Origin: Rhizophagus clarus
Lineage: Eukaryota; Glomeromycota; Glomeromycetes; Glomerales; Glomeraceae
Assembly: GCA_015698045.1 (NCBI GenBank)
Contig: BLAL01000011.1
Span: forward strand, 2,296,501 to 2,360,500
Length of the DNA stretch: 64,000 nt
Direction of reading: 5' to 3'
How positions within the stretch are numbered: position 1 is the stretch's first letter; every line of letters starts with the position of its first letter. Shown piece by piece: positions 1 to 13,022 of this stretch. The position numbers were made by a program, and so were the translations under genes. Under the pieces are notes generated by a model that had not been told where the DNA came from, searched no databases, and saw only the letters and a list, made by a program, of their open reading frames with translations.

Positions 1-99
1 AAAGGACACTACAGCTATAACATCGGAATCCTGTACAAGTTCTTGTGGTTTGGGGGCAATGGGGCGAAAGGTAGATTTTTGGTTAGTTAGGTTAGACAT
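1..99 (-). CDS. 5' end of an unidentified gene, cut by window edge
   Basis: A reverse-strand ATG at 97-99 opens 33 codons that run off the left edge without a stop. The peptide begins MSNLTNQKSTFRPIAPKPQE and is polar, with no signal peptide or recognisable domain. The next gene starts divergently about 270 bases away, so 100-371 probably works as a shared promoter. I do not recognise the product. Confidence 0.4.
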   Translation of the reverse strand, partial: MSNLTNQKSTFRPIAPKPQELVQDSDVIAVVSF

Positions 100-371
100 G
101 GTAAAGATAACGTAATAACTTAGCAAAAAACGCGTAAACGTGTCGTCTATTTAAAAAATCGATCTAGGTGAACACCAATTTTTGTAGATCGGCTTGACTG
201 ACCGCTGACCGCATCAGTAACCAATTATTTAAGGGTACAAATTTGCGATCAATCCGGTCAGATCTAGAATTGAACAGGGCTAATGATTATACATTGATAA
301 TTTTGATCTACGCTTTGTGTATAAATTACTTTTGAAAAAAAAAAAAAAACCAAAAATAAATAAAAATAACA
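100..371. promoter_or_regulatory. divergent intergenic/promoter region
   Basis: This gap lies between the divergently transcribed gene fragment at 1-99 and the small gene starting at 372. It ends in an A-rich run just before the ATG at 372. I see no named motif in it; the promoter role is inferred from gene orientation only. Confidence 0.35.
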
Positions 372-948
372 ATGTCTAATAAATTACCACCTGTTGACGA
401 CTTTGAAAAAATTTTAAACGAATTGGACTCAGAATTGGACAACATACAAAAATGCGCACAAGAAATTTTACAAAAAGTGTATGTTATTTTTAACGAAAAA
501 AACATATACAGCATTTGTCATTGAAGTGGTCGAAAGTATTTTGATACTATAAAAAGAAATCAAATTGGAAAAAAAAATGTTTACTTACTGATCAGAAAAA
601 AAAAATTTTTTTTTTTTAATAGAGATAATTCATTCTCTTATCCATATCCAATTAATTCTGTTACAAGTAAATACTTTTTTTTTTTACATTCTTACTACAA
701 ATATTATAATAAAATTTCTTTTAATTTGTTTAGATGAATTAAATGTTCTCTTATCAGCAACTCAACACTTTGAAAAAAAAGCCAAAAATTCCGGAGTAAC
801 TAGTTTAACAATAATTCCAAACACAACAGCTTCGACAGATTCTGGGAAATTAAATATTATGATAGAAGAAAAGAACGTTGCTGTGGATAATTTAAATCAA
901 GAATCAAAACGTATTGCGGACAATGCTAAAGCCGCTTTATCTGGATAA
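372..948 (+). CDS. small coiled-coil-like protein, three exons
   Basis: Exons 372-478, 623-666 and 734-948 join to 366 nt, a 121-residue protein ending in TAA. Both introns have good signals (GTATGT donor and TAG acceptor; GTAAAT donor and TTTAG acceptor). The joined frame is open throughout, and the alternative acceptor after AGAG at 624 would give an immediate stop. The product starts MSNKLPPVDDFEKILNELDS and has two helical, heptad-like stretches (about residues 8-35 and 85-118) around a Ser/Thr-rich linker. It has no transmembrane segment. It could be a small complex subunit such as a Mediator or tethering-complex component, but no signature supports a name. Confidence 0.7.
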
Positions 949-1190
949 TCAATGTAATCAATGACAATTTGTTAGTGTTAAATTAATTGGTTGGATACAA
1001 CGATTATTTATGTAATTTTTTTTTTTTTACGAAAATTAATGTTAGGATTAAATACAACCAGTAATTAATTAAAAAAAATTTTACACATCAAAAGTAGTTA
1101 GAAAAACATTCCAAGAAATAAATGAAATAATAATAATAATAATAAATAAATATATATATATTTTTTTTTAAAAAAAATTAATTATTTCAA

Positions 1191-2412
1191 TTAAGAAATA
1201 AAAGAACACTCGCTAAATAGTTTTCCTTTAGCGATTAATTCTTCATTGTCCCCAATTTTGACATGCGCAACTGCTTCATTAAACCATTGATAGACATAAG
1301 GTTTAGCGACAAAAGCTAAAAATAAAAGAAAAAAAAAATTTCACAAAAAGTTTTTCAATAATATATATTTCAAGTATTTGTTATGTCTTTTTTTTTTTTT
1401 TTACCTTGCACAATTTTCTTCAAGAAATAGGGAACCTCATTCAAAACATCAATTTTATCCATAAGAACGTCAAGCTTGAGTTCCAAGAAAGCCGAGAATT
1501 CTTCATTAGTTTCCAAAATTCTTCCTTCCCAAGTATATTTAATTTTCGTGGGAACATCATATTTTGTTTCAGGATCCAAACTTGTTTCCAGGAATTGTGC
1601 CATGTTTTTCACGGAAACACCCACCAATTTATTATTCACGACTAAACTTCCCTGATTAATTTTTTTACTTCCATAATGTGGAGTCGTTTCAAACTCGCAC
1701 ATTGATAAAGAAGTAACATCAGATTGGAAATTAACGAAATTCCAACGAGAAGCAATCAAATGTGGACGCATTCCTTGAATAGCGTGAACAAATAATCCAA
1801 CTCCACTAACATCAAATGCTTGACCATCAACGACTATATTCCCTTTAACATTACCCTTTGGCCAAAATTTATGCTCAACGAACCCAGTTGATTTATTTTG
1901 ACCAAAGTAAGTCTTCCCTTCTCCAATTTTGAATCCACGATCAATTCGTTCGAATTCAAAAGAAACAATTAGTTCTTTATGCGTTAAATTCACGGTATAT
2001 TTATTACATTCAGGATTAAGAGTAATCGACATATTATTGGCATTAGCTGATCGTCGATCCGGTGAAAGTTTGAAATTGGACATATTTACAGATTTAAAGG
2101 TATTGACTCCATTACCAAAGAAACGAGAAGTAAATTGGATCGTAGGATTCCATAAACTATATAAAGGAACATTCATTGTATATCAAAATTAAGAATCCAA
2201 ATGAACTGAAACTTGTTCCTTCAAAATTAAAAATACCCGATATTTGAATGAATCATTTGGACAAAAGCAAAATGACCCTCGTTAGTAGCCAAATAAAATG
2301 TTTGCGTTTCAGTTGAAGAACCTGATGCCAAAGTCCATTCAAGATCTTTCGGAGTAACATCTGAATAAAGGCTATCTTTAGCCAAATCACTAGCAACATG
2401 AAGGTTGGCCAT
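1191..2412 (-). CDS. SVF1: Svf1-like (survival factor 1) lipocalin-fold protein
   Basis: Exons 2412-2237, 2156-1405 and 1315-1191 join to 1053 nt, or 350 residues. The joined N-terminus reads through a region like the VQ-I-SN-G block of Svf1 proteins, followed by W-NPTIQFTSR. The central part has GKTYFGQNKSTGFVEHKFWP and GLFVHAIQGMRPHLIASRWN, typical of the Svf1 N- and C-terminal beta-barrel domains. The ATG at 2174-2176 that heads the long exon-2 frame is not the start: it lies in the first intron, with an in-frame TGA just before it. Svf1 proteins are needed for survival under oxidative and cold stress in yeast, are peripheral on secretory membranes and have been linked to ceramide transport. 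The copy is somewhat shorter than the roughly 480-residue yeast protein but has both halves. Family assignment is confident; function is by homology. Confidence 0.85.
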
Positions 2413-2800
2413 TTTTTTTTTTTATTACGCTTCAAAAAAAAATAAATATCACAAATTTTAACGATTAATTCCCAATGTTAGAAATTTCTTCAAAAGTTTT
2501 TGGTTAAATCAAACCTTTTTACCTAAATGTAAAGTTTGATAAATACGTATATAAAGCTTTGAAATTTTGAATGACGATAAAATGTCGAGAATATCAAATG
2601 GAAAAGATTCCATATTTATTGAATTCTATCCTGCGGATCTTCATGCGTGATTACGCCTAATTTTAATCCGCAACCCCTTTTTGATCTAAAGGGTATGCAT
2701 GATGATGTTAACTTGGGCCGGCATTATAAATATGGGCAAATTTCTTTAAATGATTAAAAAAAAAATGATGTTTAGGGAATTATTTTTTTCAACACTCAAA

Positions 2801-4698
<1,898 letters not shown>

Positions 4699-5064
4699 AA
4701 TACTAACTAATAGTCGATTTTCACGTGATTAATTGACAATAATAATCCTAATAATGAGAATTATAATATATATATCACGGTATAGGTCTTTGTTGATGAA
4801 CATATAATATGTTTAATTAGATTAGTCTTAATACCGAAGAAGGGGTCTGGTTCTTTGAATACTTATATAGATAGTTTTAACTACTTTGTCTATATATTTA
4901 TTTTCTTTAACTCTTTCTCTTTCAAATAAATAAAAATTATATATATATATTTATTGATTTAAAAGAATCTATTATTAAAGTCTTTCATCTTTTACAAAAC
5001 TCAAAAAATTTTAAAAAGAAATAATAAATTTTTTCTTTTAGTCTATAAATGATAATAATTATTT

Positions 5065-5963
5065 TTAAATTTCAGCTCGTCCAATAGTATGAACACGGAA
5101 TCCAATATTTCGCAATTTTTCGGCGTCGAGAATAAGACGTCCGTCAAAAATGAAAGCTGGTTTATGCATTTGATTGTAAATTTTCTCATAATCTAATTCC
5201 TAATAATTAAATATGATAGTGGGTTTAGTGTTAGGTTTAATAATATTTCAATAGTATTATAACGATACTAACTTTAAACTCGTCCCATTCGGTAGTGATT
5301 ATCATTGCATCCGCATCTTCAGTTGCTTCATATGCAGATTTTGCAATCGTAACGCGGTTTTTTACTGAAGTTTTTTTTTTTTAAAAAAAAAAAATGTATT
5401 AAAATAATACATTAAATATAATTTCACAAATAAACATATTACTTACATTGTTTAGCACTATCTATAACACCAGGTTCACTCAAATCGAGGAAGATTTGTT
5501 CGATACTAACTTTTGGATCATAAATACGAACTTTGGCATTTTCTTGAATAAAATCTTTACATAAGGTGATGGCAGCAGATTCACGAGTATCACCGGTATC
5601 TTTCTTAAAAGCGAATCCAAGTATAGCGATTTTTTTATTTGTGATTGTATTAAAAAGAGTTTTAATAACACGAGAAACAAAACGTTTCTTTTGATATTCA
5701 TTTAAATCAACAACTTGCTTCCAATATGCAGCAACTTCAGGTAAATTAAGTTGTTCTGATAAATAAACCAAATTCAAAATGTCTTTTTGAAAGCAACTAC
5801 CACCAAAACCAACAGAAGCTTTTAAAAATTTGGGACCAATACGTGAATCTCTTCCACATGCGTAAGAAACTTCATCAATATCAGCACCAGTTGCTTCGCA
5901 AATTGCAGACAACGCATTAATTGATGAAATACGTTGAGCCAGCAAAGCATTGGCGGCCTAATC

Positions 5964-5994
<31 letters not shown>

Positions 5995-7003
5995 TATATA
6001 TACATATATACATACATATACATATATAATATATATTTATATGGATATATAAATATTTTAAAAATATATAAGCTTATTAATAAATAATAATATATATATC
6101 AATTACCAATTTTGAAAGTTCAGATGACCACAAGTTGGTAGTAATAATACGATCGGTGGGAACCCAACGAGCATAAACTTCAACTAATGCTTGTTGAGCT
6201 TTTATACCTTCTGGAGTTTGTAAACCTCCAATTAAGACACGATCAGGGTATAATAAATCATTAATGGCAGTTCCTTCAGCAAGAAATTCGGGGTTAGATA
6301 AAATATCAAATCGAATATTTTCATTGCTATTAGCTTCCAAAATTGTACGCATGCTTTCTGCAGTACGGCAAGGTACAGTAGATTTTTCAACAACGATCTT
6401 TGAACTTTTTGCGACATCAGCAATTTGACGGGTAGCTGATTCAACGTAACTAAACAAAAAAAAAAAAAAAAAAATTTAATTCCTTATAAAAAATTATAAT
6501 TTTTTTTTTTTTTAAAAGTAAATACTTACGCCAAGTCAGCGGCAAAACCAGCACCTAAACCAGATTTTTTTGTTGGGGTATTCACAGATACAAAAATTAA
6601 ATCAGCTTCTAAAACAGATTTTTCAACTTCAGTAGTAAAAGATAAATTTTTTCCACGACGTTCAAAAACAATTTTATCAAGACCAGGTTCATAGATTGGA
6701 AGATGATCGGAATTCCAAGCAGCAATACGAGCTTCATTTAAATCAACAATTGTAACATCTATATCATGACATTTATAAGCAATAACAGCACAAGTTGGAC
6801 CACCTGAAATTAAATGAAAAAAAAGCAAAAAAAATTTGATCCAGATGTTAAGAAATATAATTATAAAAAATCAACAGATACTTTTCGAAAGATCTTGAGG
6901 TTAAGAGGGAGTTCCTCAAATTTCATCAAGTCATTATTTGATAATGATATCTACCGACATAACCGGCTCCAAGACAGCAGATCTTCTTTACTTGAGTGGC
7001 CAT
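5065..7003 (-). CDS. UDP-glucose 6-dehydrogenase
   Basis: Six exons (7003-6955, 6803-6530, 6449-6107, 5957-5447, 5364-5273, 5199-5065) join to 1404 nt, or 467 residues, close to the usual 470-490. The enzyme oxidises UDP-glucose to UDP-glucuronate with two NAD+, supplying UDP-glucuronate and UDP-xylose for cell-wall and glycan synthesis in the cytosol. Motifs: the NAD-binding LGAGYVGG at residues 11-18 (split by intron 1), [37 protein letters not shown], and the catalytic [10 protein letters not shown] with Cys277. Then come [17 protein letters not shown] and the C-terminal Rossmann half ending TTEWDEFK and IFDGR. All motifs are intact, so the gene should be functional. Confidence 0.95.
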
Positions 7004-7632
7004 ATTAAAAATATTTTATTTCTTTCTACTTTAGATTATTATATGTACAAATAAAAAAAAATCAATTTTTTTTTTTTAAAAAAAAGAAAAAGGTATGACG
7101 GTAATTTATAAAATAATTCAATTAATTTCTTATCTTTTAAACCATGCAAGAAACCCTACCTTTTCAGGAATTAATCTTTATTTACTTGATGCTTATTGCA
7201 TCTTTTGTTTATTAGAACATTGTAATTTTAGTCCAATCAAGTAATACGAAAAAAAATTTTTTGGTTTGTACAACTTTAACGTAATTTCAAATAAAAATAA
7301 ATCGGAAACAGTTCGGGATTATTAACTTCTTTATTTGAAATTTACTTTCTTGCAAGGGAAATATTTAATAATTTTGGTGTAGCCACGAGTTTATTCATGC
7401 GTGGAATGAAACATTTTACTATAACTTTTGTAGATAAAATTTTATATTAATCACAGGATTCTAGACATGTTTATAATAAATGTTTTGACCGCAGTTCATT
7501 AATTTTTTTATCCGAAAAAGCTGTCAAAAAAAATTTTTTTTTCGGCAGAGATCGAAAATTGAAAATCGATTTCATACATTACAGATCTTTGTAGTATCAA
7601 TTATTAAACAAAGGGAGAGAATTGATAACCCA

Positions 7633-7664
<32 letters not shown>

Positions 7665-8005
7665 GTATATATATAAGGTTATAATAAAAATTTTTTTAAA
7701 ATAAAAAATAAGAATTTAATCCATTCTTTTTGTAACGAAAAGATTTTCAAAATGTCGAAAAATTAAATTTGCAAAAAAAAAAAAAGAAAAGAAAAAGAAA
7801 GAAAAAAGGTAAAATGAGAAATATTTTTTACTTTTATATTATCTCATTTTGAAACTAATAATAATTATTGTCATGAAACGAAAAGAAAATAAACGCGAAA
7901 TCCTTAAAAACAATAATCAAACAATCAGATGATCTGATTTGATGATATCAATAAAAAACTGGCCGAAATTTTAAGATTAGATGTTCGTCTTTTTAAAACT
8001 AAAAA

Positions 8006-8482
8006 ATGTTTAAGGGACTCTTAATATCTTTTTTAAGAAAAGTGACTTTTTATTTCTTTGGAGTTTCATTGGTTCCATACAAAAATGGAATTTTTGGAGA
8101 TTTCTTTCCAAATGAGGGAGAACAATATTTATCATTTGAAAAAACTTTTTTTTTTTTTCTTCATTCCGAAGATGGAAATTATTATTCCATTGAAATGAAT
8201 TGACCTAAAGAAGATCTTCTTTCATTATTGAACACACTTTCAAGGTTAGATGGTATGAAATGTCTTTGAATGAATGGCTCAGACATGAAGGAAAAGCCAC
8301 ACGGAATTGATGAAAGTCAGAAAAAAAAAAAAAAAAAAAAAAAAGAGAGAATGGGGCGTCAAAAAAGAGGCGCAATATTATTGGAAACCGGATAAATGGA
8401 TAAAATATAAAAAGAAAAAAGATAAAAAAAAAAAAGCGGATACTCCGAAAAAATATATAAATTTTGAACATTTCACATGATT
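8006..8482 (+). pseudogene. possible decayed gene, coding-like segments in shifted frames
   Basis: Three protein-like segments follow one another on the plus strand. The first is a 65-codon frame from 8006 ending in TGA at 8201-8203. Next is a segment containing RWYEMSLNEWLRHEGKATRN at about 8243-8308. The last contains WGVKKEAQYYWKPDKWIKYK and ends in TGA near 8480. They are in different frames, separated by a stop and a long A-run at 8319-8343. The composition (aromatic plus Lys) suggests real protein history rather than chance. The WYE..L.EWLRH block faintly recalls complex-I assembly or NDUFA12-type proteins, but I would not name it. It may instead be a gene with introns I could not place. 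Confidence 0.25.
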
Positions 8483-9269
8483 TTTAAAATAAAAAGGTAA
8501 AAAAAAAAAAAAAATTTAGGGTTTAACGTTCTAAAATGCATTCTGAGAATAACTCAAAAAAGCTAAGCATTGCGACACCTGATTATGTGAAAAAAAGATT
8601 CCTTTTCACACGCCGAACTGGTACAAATGTGAAACATAAAATAAGGACCCCAAAGAAATACAAAAACACAAAACACTCCCGCAATAGGTTTCAATAGTGT
8701 CAAAATTGGATTAGATTAATTCTTATGATATCATGACCCAAGATATTCAGGGTCTAAACAGAGTAAAAATCGTTGGGTAGATCAGACTCTCAGGTGGCTT
8801 AGTATTAAAGAATAAATTGATAATTGATCATACTAACAAATAAACTTTTTTCCGCTATAAATAATTTAAATGTGATTGATTATAAGTTGCAGTTTTATTT
8901 TGAGGATTTATCATCATAAAAAAAATTCTGATAGAGGAGTTTTCCTGATACAAACTCTAATTATTAATGTATAAACTAAAAATAATGGATGGTTTACTTT
9001 TAAAAATGATAGACTATGCGAATCGTAAATCTTTTTTTTCTCTTATGTATAAGAATCTTTTGAAATCTGCTGACAGATTTATGTGGGTTTAATTCAACAA
9101 GGTTTCGAACAGGAAAAAAATCTAATGATATTAACACATGTCGATTACGAATTTTTTTGTCCTTCATTTCTAATTTAAGTGAGAAATTTATTTGTAATCA
9201 TTTTAGTTGTTTAAAAAAAAAAACTCCTTGTAAACAAAATGCGAAATGCTTCGTAAAAATACAATATAT

Positions 9270-9425
9270 ATATTTATAATAATGATTATAAAATAATAAT
9301 AATTATAAATATACAATAATAATAATAATAACAATAATAAATAATAATAATAATAATAATAATAATAATTATTATTATTATAATTATAATTATTAATAAT
9401 TATAATAATTATAATTATAACATAA
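9270..9425. repeat. AAT/ATT trinucleotide microsatellite
   Basis: Long runs of AAT on the plus strand (about 9315-9368) pass into ATT/TTA runs (about 9368-9420). The tract is imperfect and nearly self-complementary and can fold on itself. The reverse-strand frame across it (poly-Ile/Asn/Tyr) is a translation of the repeat and not a gene. Confidence 0.8.
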
Positions 9426-10657
9426 TAACTGATTTTGACGATAATTTTTAATTGACCTCTCGTCAAAATTAAATAGATCATTTGCCACACTTAAAAATTT
9501 GAGGCGTTGTTATATTTATTTTTATTTTTATTTTTATTTTCCTGACTTTTCCTTTAATTCTTATTGTGAAATCCTGTCCTTTCTCCTGCCTCCTTCAAGT
9601 TCTTTCTTTTCAAAGTATCTTCTTTCTATTTTATCTAAAAGAAGGGTCATTTGTTTTTTTTATTTTATTTTATTTTATTTTATTTAAAAATATTAATACC
9701 CCCTCCCCAAAATAAACAACTTTCCTCTTGTGTTTCCCGAAATACTGTGTTACGAAACATGAATATAAAAAAAAATTTTTTTATTTTCAATATTTCAATC
9801 AAATCTTTTGCAAATCTGAATTTATTATTTTATGTTGTTTTGGATTTTCAATTGTGAAACAGTATAAAAAAAGATTCCCTCTTTATAATAAAAATGGATT
9901 TATTGTTGTGATACCTTAAATAAATATCAGTCATCAACTGAAAAAAAAAAAAAAAGATTTTCATCGTAAAAATTTTCGGCTTTGCCCATTGGCTGATGTT
10001 TTGATACTTCAAGCCAGCAAACAAACAGCTAAATAAACAGTCGTCTGGAGTTTTCTTGCTTTTTTACCGGCTGCGAACTTTTTTTTTTCAATCGGAAAAA
10101 AAACACTTTCGTGTGTTTTTTTTGCTCTATTTTTTTTTAATTTTTTTTACGTCTGTCTTCCCGCACCGACCGCCTTTTTTTCTTATTGTGCGAGGTTTCT
10201 TTTTGTATCATCACTTGTTCTCTTTGAAACAAACAATAACCTTTGTAACGTTTTTTATTATTTACGACGACTTTAAACGACGTAAAAAAAATTATTTTTT
10301 TTTGTGACGCTGCGGCCTAAGGAAACGAAAAAAAAAAAAAAAAAATTATATATATAAAAAATCTCTTTAAGAGGAAAAAAAAAAATTTTTTCTTTTGAAA
10401 TAAAGAAAAATAAAAAAAAAAAAAATTTATTATCTTTGATAAATTCTTACGATTTTTTTTTACGAAACTTTTTACCCTTTTATGAAACCACTGTACTTAA
10501 CTTTTTAATAATAATAATAAAAAAAAAAAAAAAAGAAAAAAACCAAGTACATATATATTATATATATATATATATATATAAATAAAAAAAATTTTTTTCT
10601 TTCTTTTTTTTTCCTTCAAAATACTTTAAAAAATCGATAACGAAAAAAAAAAAAATT

Positions 10658-13022
10658 ATGCCATACGCTCCAGATAACAGGTAAAGCAAATCTTTGTTTT
10701 TATCGGTTTTAAGAAAAAAATTCTTGTTTAACCTTTTGATTGTATGCGTATATATGTGCTAGTAATCTTATGTTACCCGTAGCATCACATATGCATTCAA
10801 ATTATGGAGGATTTCATCCACATTTTGGAGCTGGGGGATATCCGCCTCATGCGTAAGTGTGATTTTATAGACATATTGTTCATTTCCTATCGTTATTATT
10901 TCTGTTTGCTTTTTTTCCTTTTCCTAGCATACAAAAAAATCCATATACAAGAATTATTCTTATATTGTTTTTTTCTGGTGTATATCTAGTATCAGATATC
11001 AACCAGAAATGTTTTCACCGACAACATTGTTAGTACTTTTATACTTTACGAAATAATTTAATAATATATATTTATATATATATGAAGTTTACGAAATTTC
11101 TTTTTTGATTAATTTATTCGTATTTTTTAAAAATAAATCAAAAAAAAAAAAAAAAAAAAAAAATTATATATATATACTACCGCTTCGATTATCAATTCAG
11201 CCCTCCTCCACCTCCGCCGGCTTATAAGTCAGAACTTCACGAATCCCATACAAACCCTTCCCTCATTAATCATGGTGGTTTAATGCCCTCAACAACTCTA
11301 CCTTCCGTAACTCCTGTACCCGTATCTTCACAACCGGCTCTTTCTCCGATCACCTCACTTAATGGAGGAAATACTGGAAATGAATATCATATGTCTCATC
11401 ATATTCATCAGCATCAAGCTAATTCTACTACAAGTGCGACCACTTATCATCATTCTCCTCCTATTGAACATGCTCAACAACCATTAAATCAAGAAGTTAC
11501 AAATTATAGTAGTACTGTAACTCCTGTAAGCATGCCCTCTCCACCTGCCAGTATTCCTCCTTCTCAATCTAATTTAAGATTTGAGATTCTGCTCGAGGCT
11601 CCTACTGCCGCTGCTCAACGAACTGATGAGACTCCGATGACTTACCTTAATAAAGGTCAATATTATGGTTTATGTATTCAAGATCAAGATAAACTTGATG
11701 GTGAATTTACAACCATTATCAAAATAATGTTTCATGATGATACTCACCGTAAATTGGCTTCAACTTATTGGAGTTTTTGGTTAACCCAACAAAATTCTCC
11801 AAAGAATGCCAGAGCTATCGATATTGGTAAGTTATATATATATAAAATATACACGTATATACAGTGATGTGCATTTTGTGCTTCCAATGGTATAAAATTT
11901 GATTGGAAGCTTCCAATCCAACCAAATTTATTAGAGAATTTTGCTTCCAACCTTCCGAAGGTGCTTCCAAGGGTGCTTCCAATCTTCTAAGTGCACATCA
12001 CTGCGTATATACATATTATTTATTTGATATTAACGCGTTACCTTATTTTTTTTCTTCTTTTTCTTGTTAAGACAAAGCTGCATCAACAGGAATTAATAAT
12101 GTGGAAACAAAATCTTTTGATCGTTTACAATTTCGCTGGCATGGAAAGAAAGGTGCAAAGATTTTCATACGATTTAGTTGTCTTTCCACTGATTTTTCAC
12201 GGATAAAGGGTGTTAAAGGAATTCCTTTAAGAATTCAAGTGGAAACAAAGAGTGATAATGGATCAACTTGTACAACTTTGGAAAAATCCTTTGCAAAAAT
12301 TAAATTATTTAGAGATAAGGGTGCTGAACGTAAAAATAAAGATGATCAAAAACATCTTGAAAAAATGTGTGAAAAGATGAGAGGTAAAACTCAAGAAACG
12401 ACACCCATGATCATGATGTATGCACCACCGCATACTGTAACACTATTCAATGAAATGACTGGTGCCAATGATGTGTCCGATGATGATGATGTTTTGAATC
12501 TTTCTGAATCTTTAAATAATCTTGACGATGTTGAAGGAGGTGACCTTATACCTCTTCCATTAGGTAAACGTAGAAGGTTTTCTTTGGGACCTGATTTTTT
12601 GGAACCATTGGATTGTGATCCAACATATATTCCACATTTAAGAAAAAAACGAGCAGGTAGAAATTTTATTTTTTAAAAAAATTCTATTAAAACTTTAATT
12701 TCTAGATTTCATTTAAAAACTGTTACTTTCTTCCTTTTTAGTGCTTTGTATCTATGTTAAATTACCGGGTGAAGCTGCGTATCGCGCTATTTATTTAAAT
12801 CATCTTACCCTCCAAGATCTTATATCCAAATTATCTGAAAAGCTTTCCGAAAAAATTGATCTTCAAGGTCAACAGATTACGAGCGTTGTCAGATGTACTA
12901 AACGTAATCTTACCGTTCGCATTGATGATGATTCAATTCATCAACTTGAAGATGAAACTGATATGGAAGTAGATGTTCAACTTAATCAAGATGGGACAGT
13001 ACAATTAACATTGAAGTATTGA
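10658..13022 (+). CDS. grainyhead/CP2-family transcription factor
   Basis: Exons 10658-10680, 10763-10852, 10990-11028, 11201-11826, 12072-12656 and 12742-13022 join to 1644 nt, or 547 residues. The N-terminus is low-complexity (His, Ser, Pro, Thr, including a Pro run after the third intron). The CP2 DNA-binding domain runs from about residue 176 (LRFEILLEAPTAAAQRTDET, then MTYLNKGQYYGLCIQ) to about 395 (LQFRWHGKKGAKIFIRFSC, FAKIKLFRDKGAERKNKDDQ). A short C-terminal dimerisation-like domain (LCIYVKLPGEAAYRAIYL onward, about 455-547) follows. In fungi such factors regulate cell-wall remodelling genes; that role is from the family. The acceptor of exon 2 is taken at 10762 because the nearer TAG at 10780 would put the His/Gly-rich exon out of frame. 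Intron 4 carries a MITE. Confidence 0.9.
11862..12003. mobile_element. hAT-type MITE inside intron 4 of the CP2-family gene
   Basis: The 142-bp element starts CAGTGATGTGCA and ends with the exact complement TGCACATCACTG. It is flanked by the 8-bp direct repeat CGTATATA (11854-11861 and 12004-12011). An 8-bp duplication with ends starting CAG fits the hAT superfamily. The inside has several GCTTCCAA repeats in both orientations, giving a foldback structure, and there is no coding capacity. It lies wholly within the intron, leaving the GTAAGT donor and the TTAAG acceptor intact. Confidence 0.85.

Larger units (their letters stand above)
7004..10657. other. intergenic gap with homopolymers and a possible coding remnant
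   Basis: This 3.65-kb gap separates the start of UDP-glucose dehydrogenase from the start of the CP2 transcription factor, and should hold both promoters. It is rich in A and T homopolymers and short dinucleotide repeats, such as the TA run at 7632-7675. Apart from the coding-like remnant near 8006-8482 and the AAT microsatellite near 9270-9420, listed separately, I see no gene, tRNA or rRNA. A 53-codon frame at 8536-8697 is Lys/Arg-rich, but nothing supports it as a gene. Confidence 0.5.

Noticed and set aside
1370..2176. Separate gene starting at ATG 2176
   Set aside because: That ATG lies in the first intron of the Svf1 gene; an in-frame TGA sits just upstream, and the splice from 2237 to 2156 gives the family N-terminus.
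9203..9490. 95-codon minus-strand frame
   Set aside because: It is the translation of an AAT/ATT microsatellite (runs of Tyr, Ile, Asn, Leu); no start context or domain.
10804..10989. 61-codon plus-strand frame MEDFIHILEL...
   Set aside because: It overlaps exon 2 and intron 2 of the CP2-family gene in another frame; the His/Gly-rich frame is the one continuous with the DNA-binding domain.
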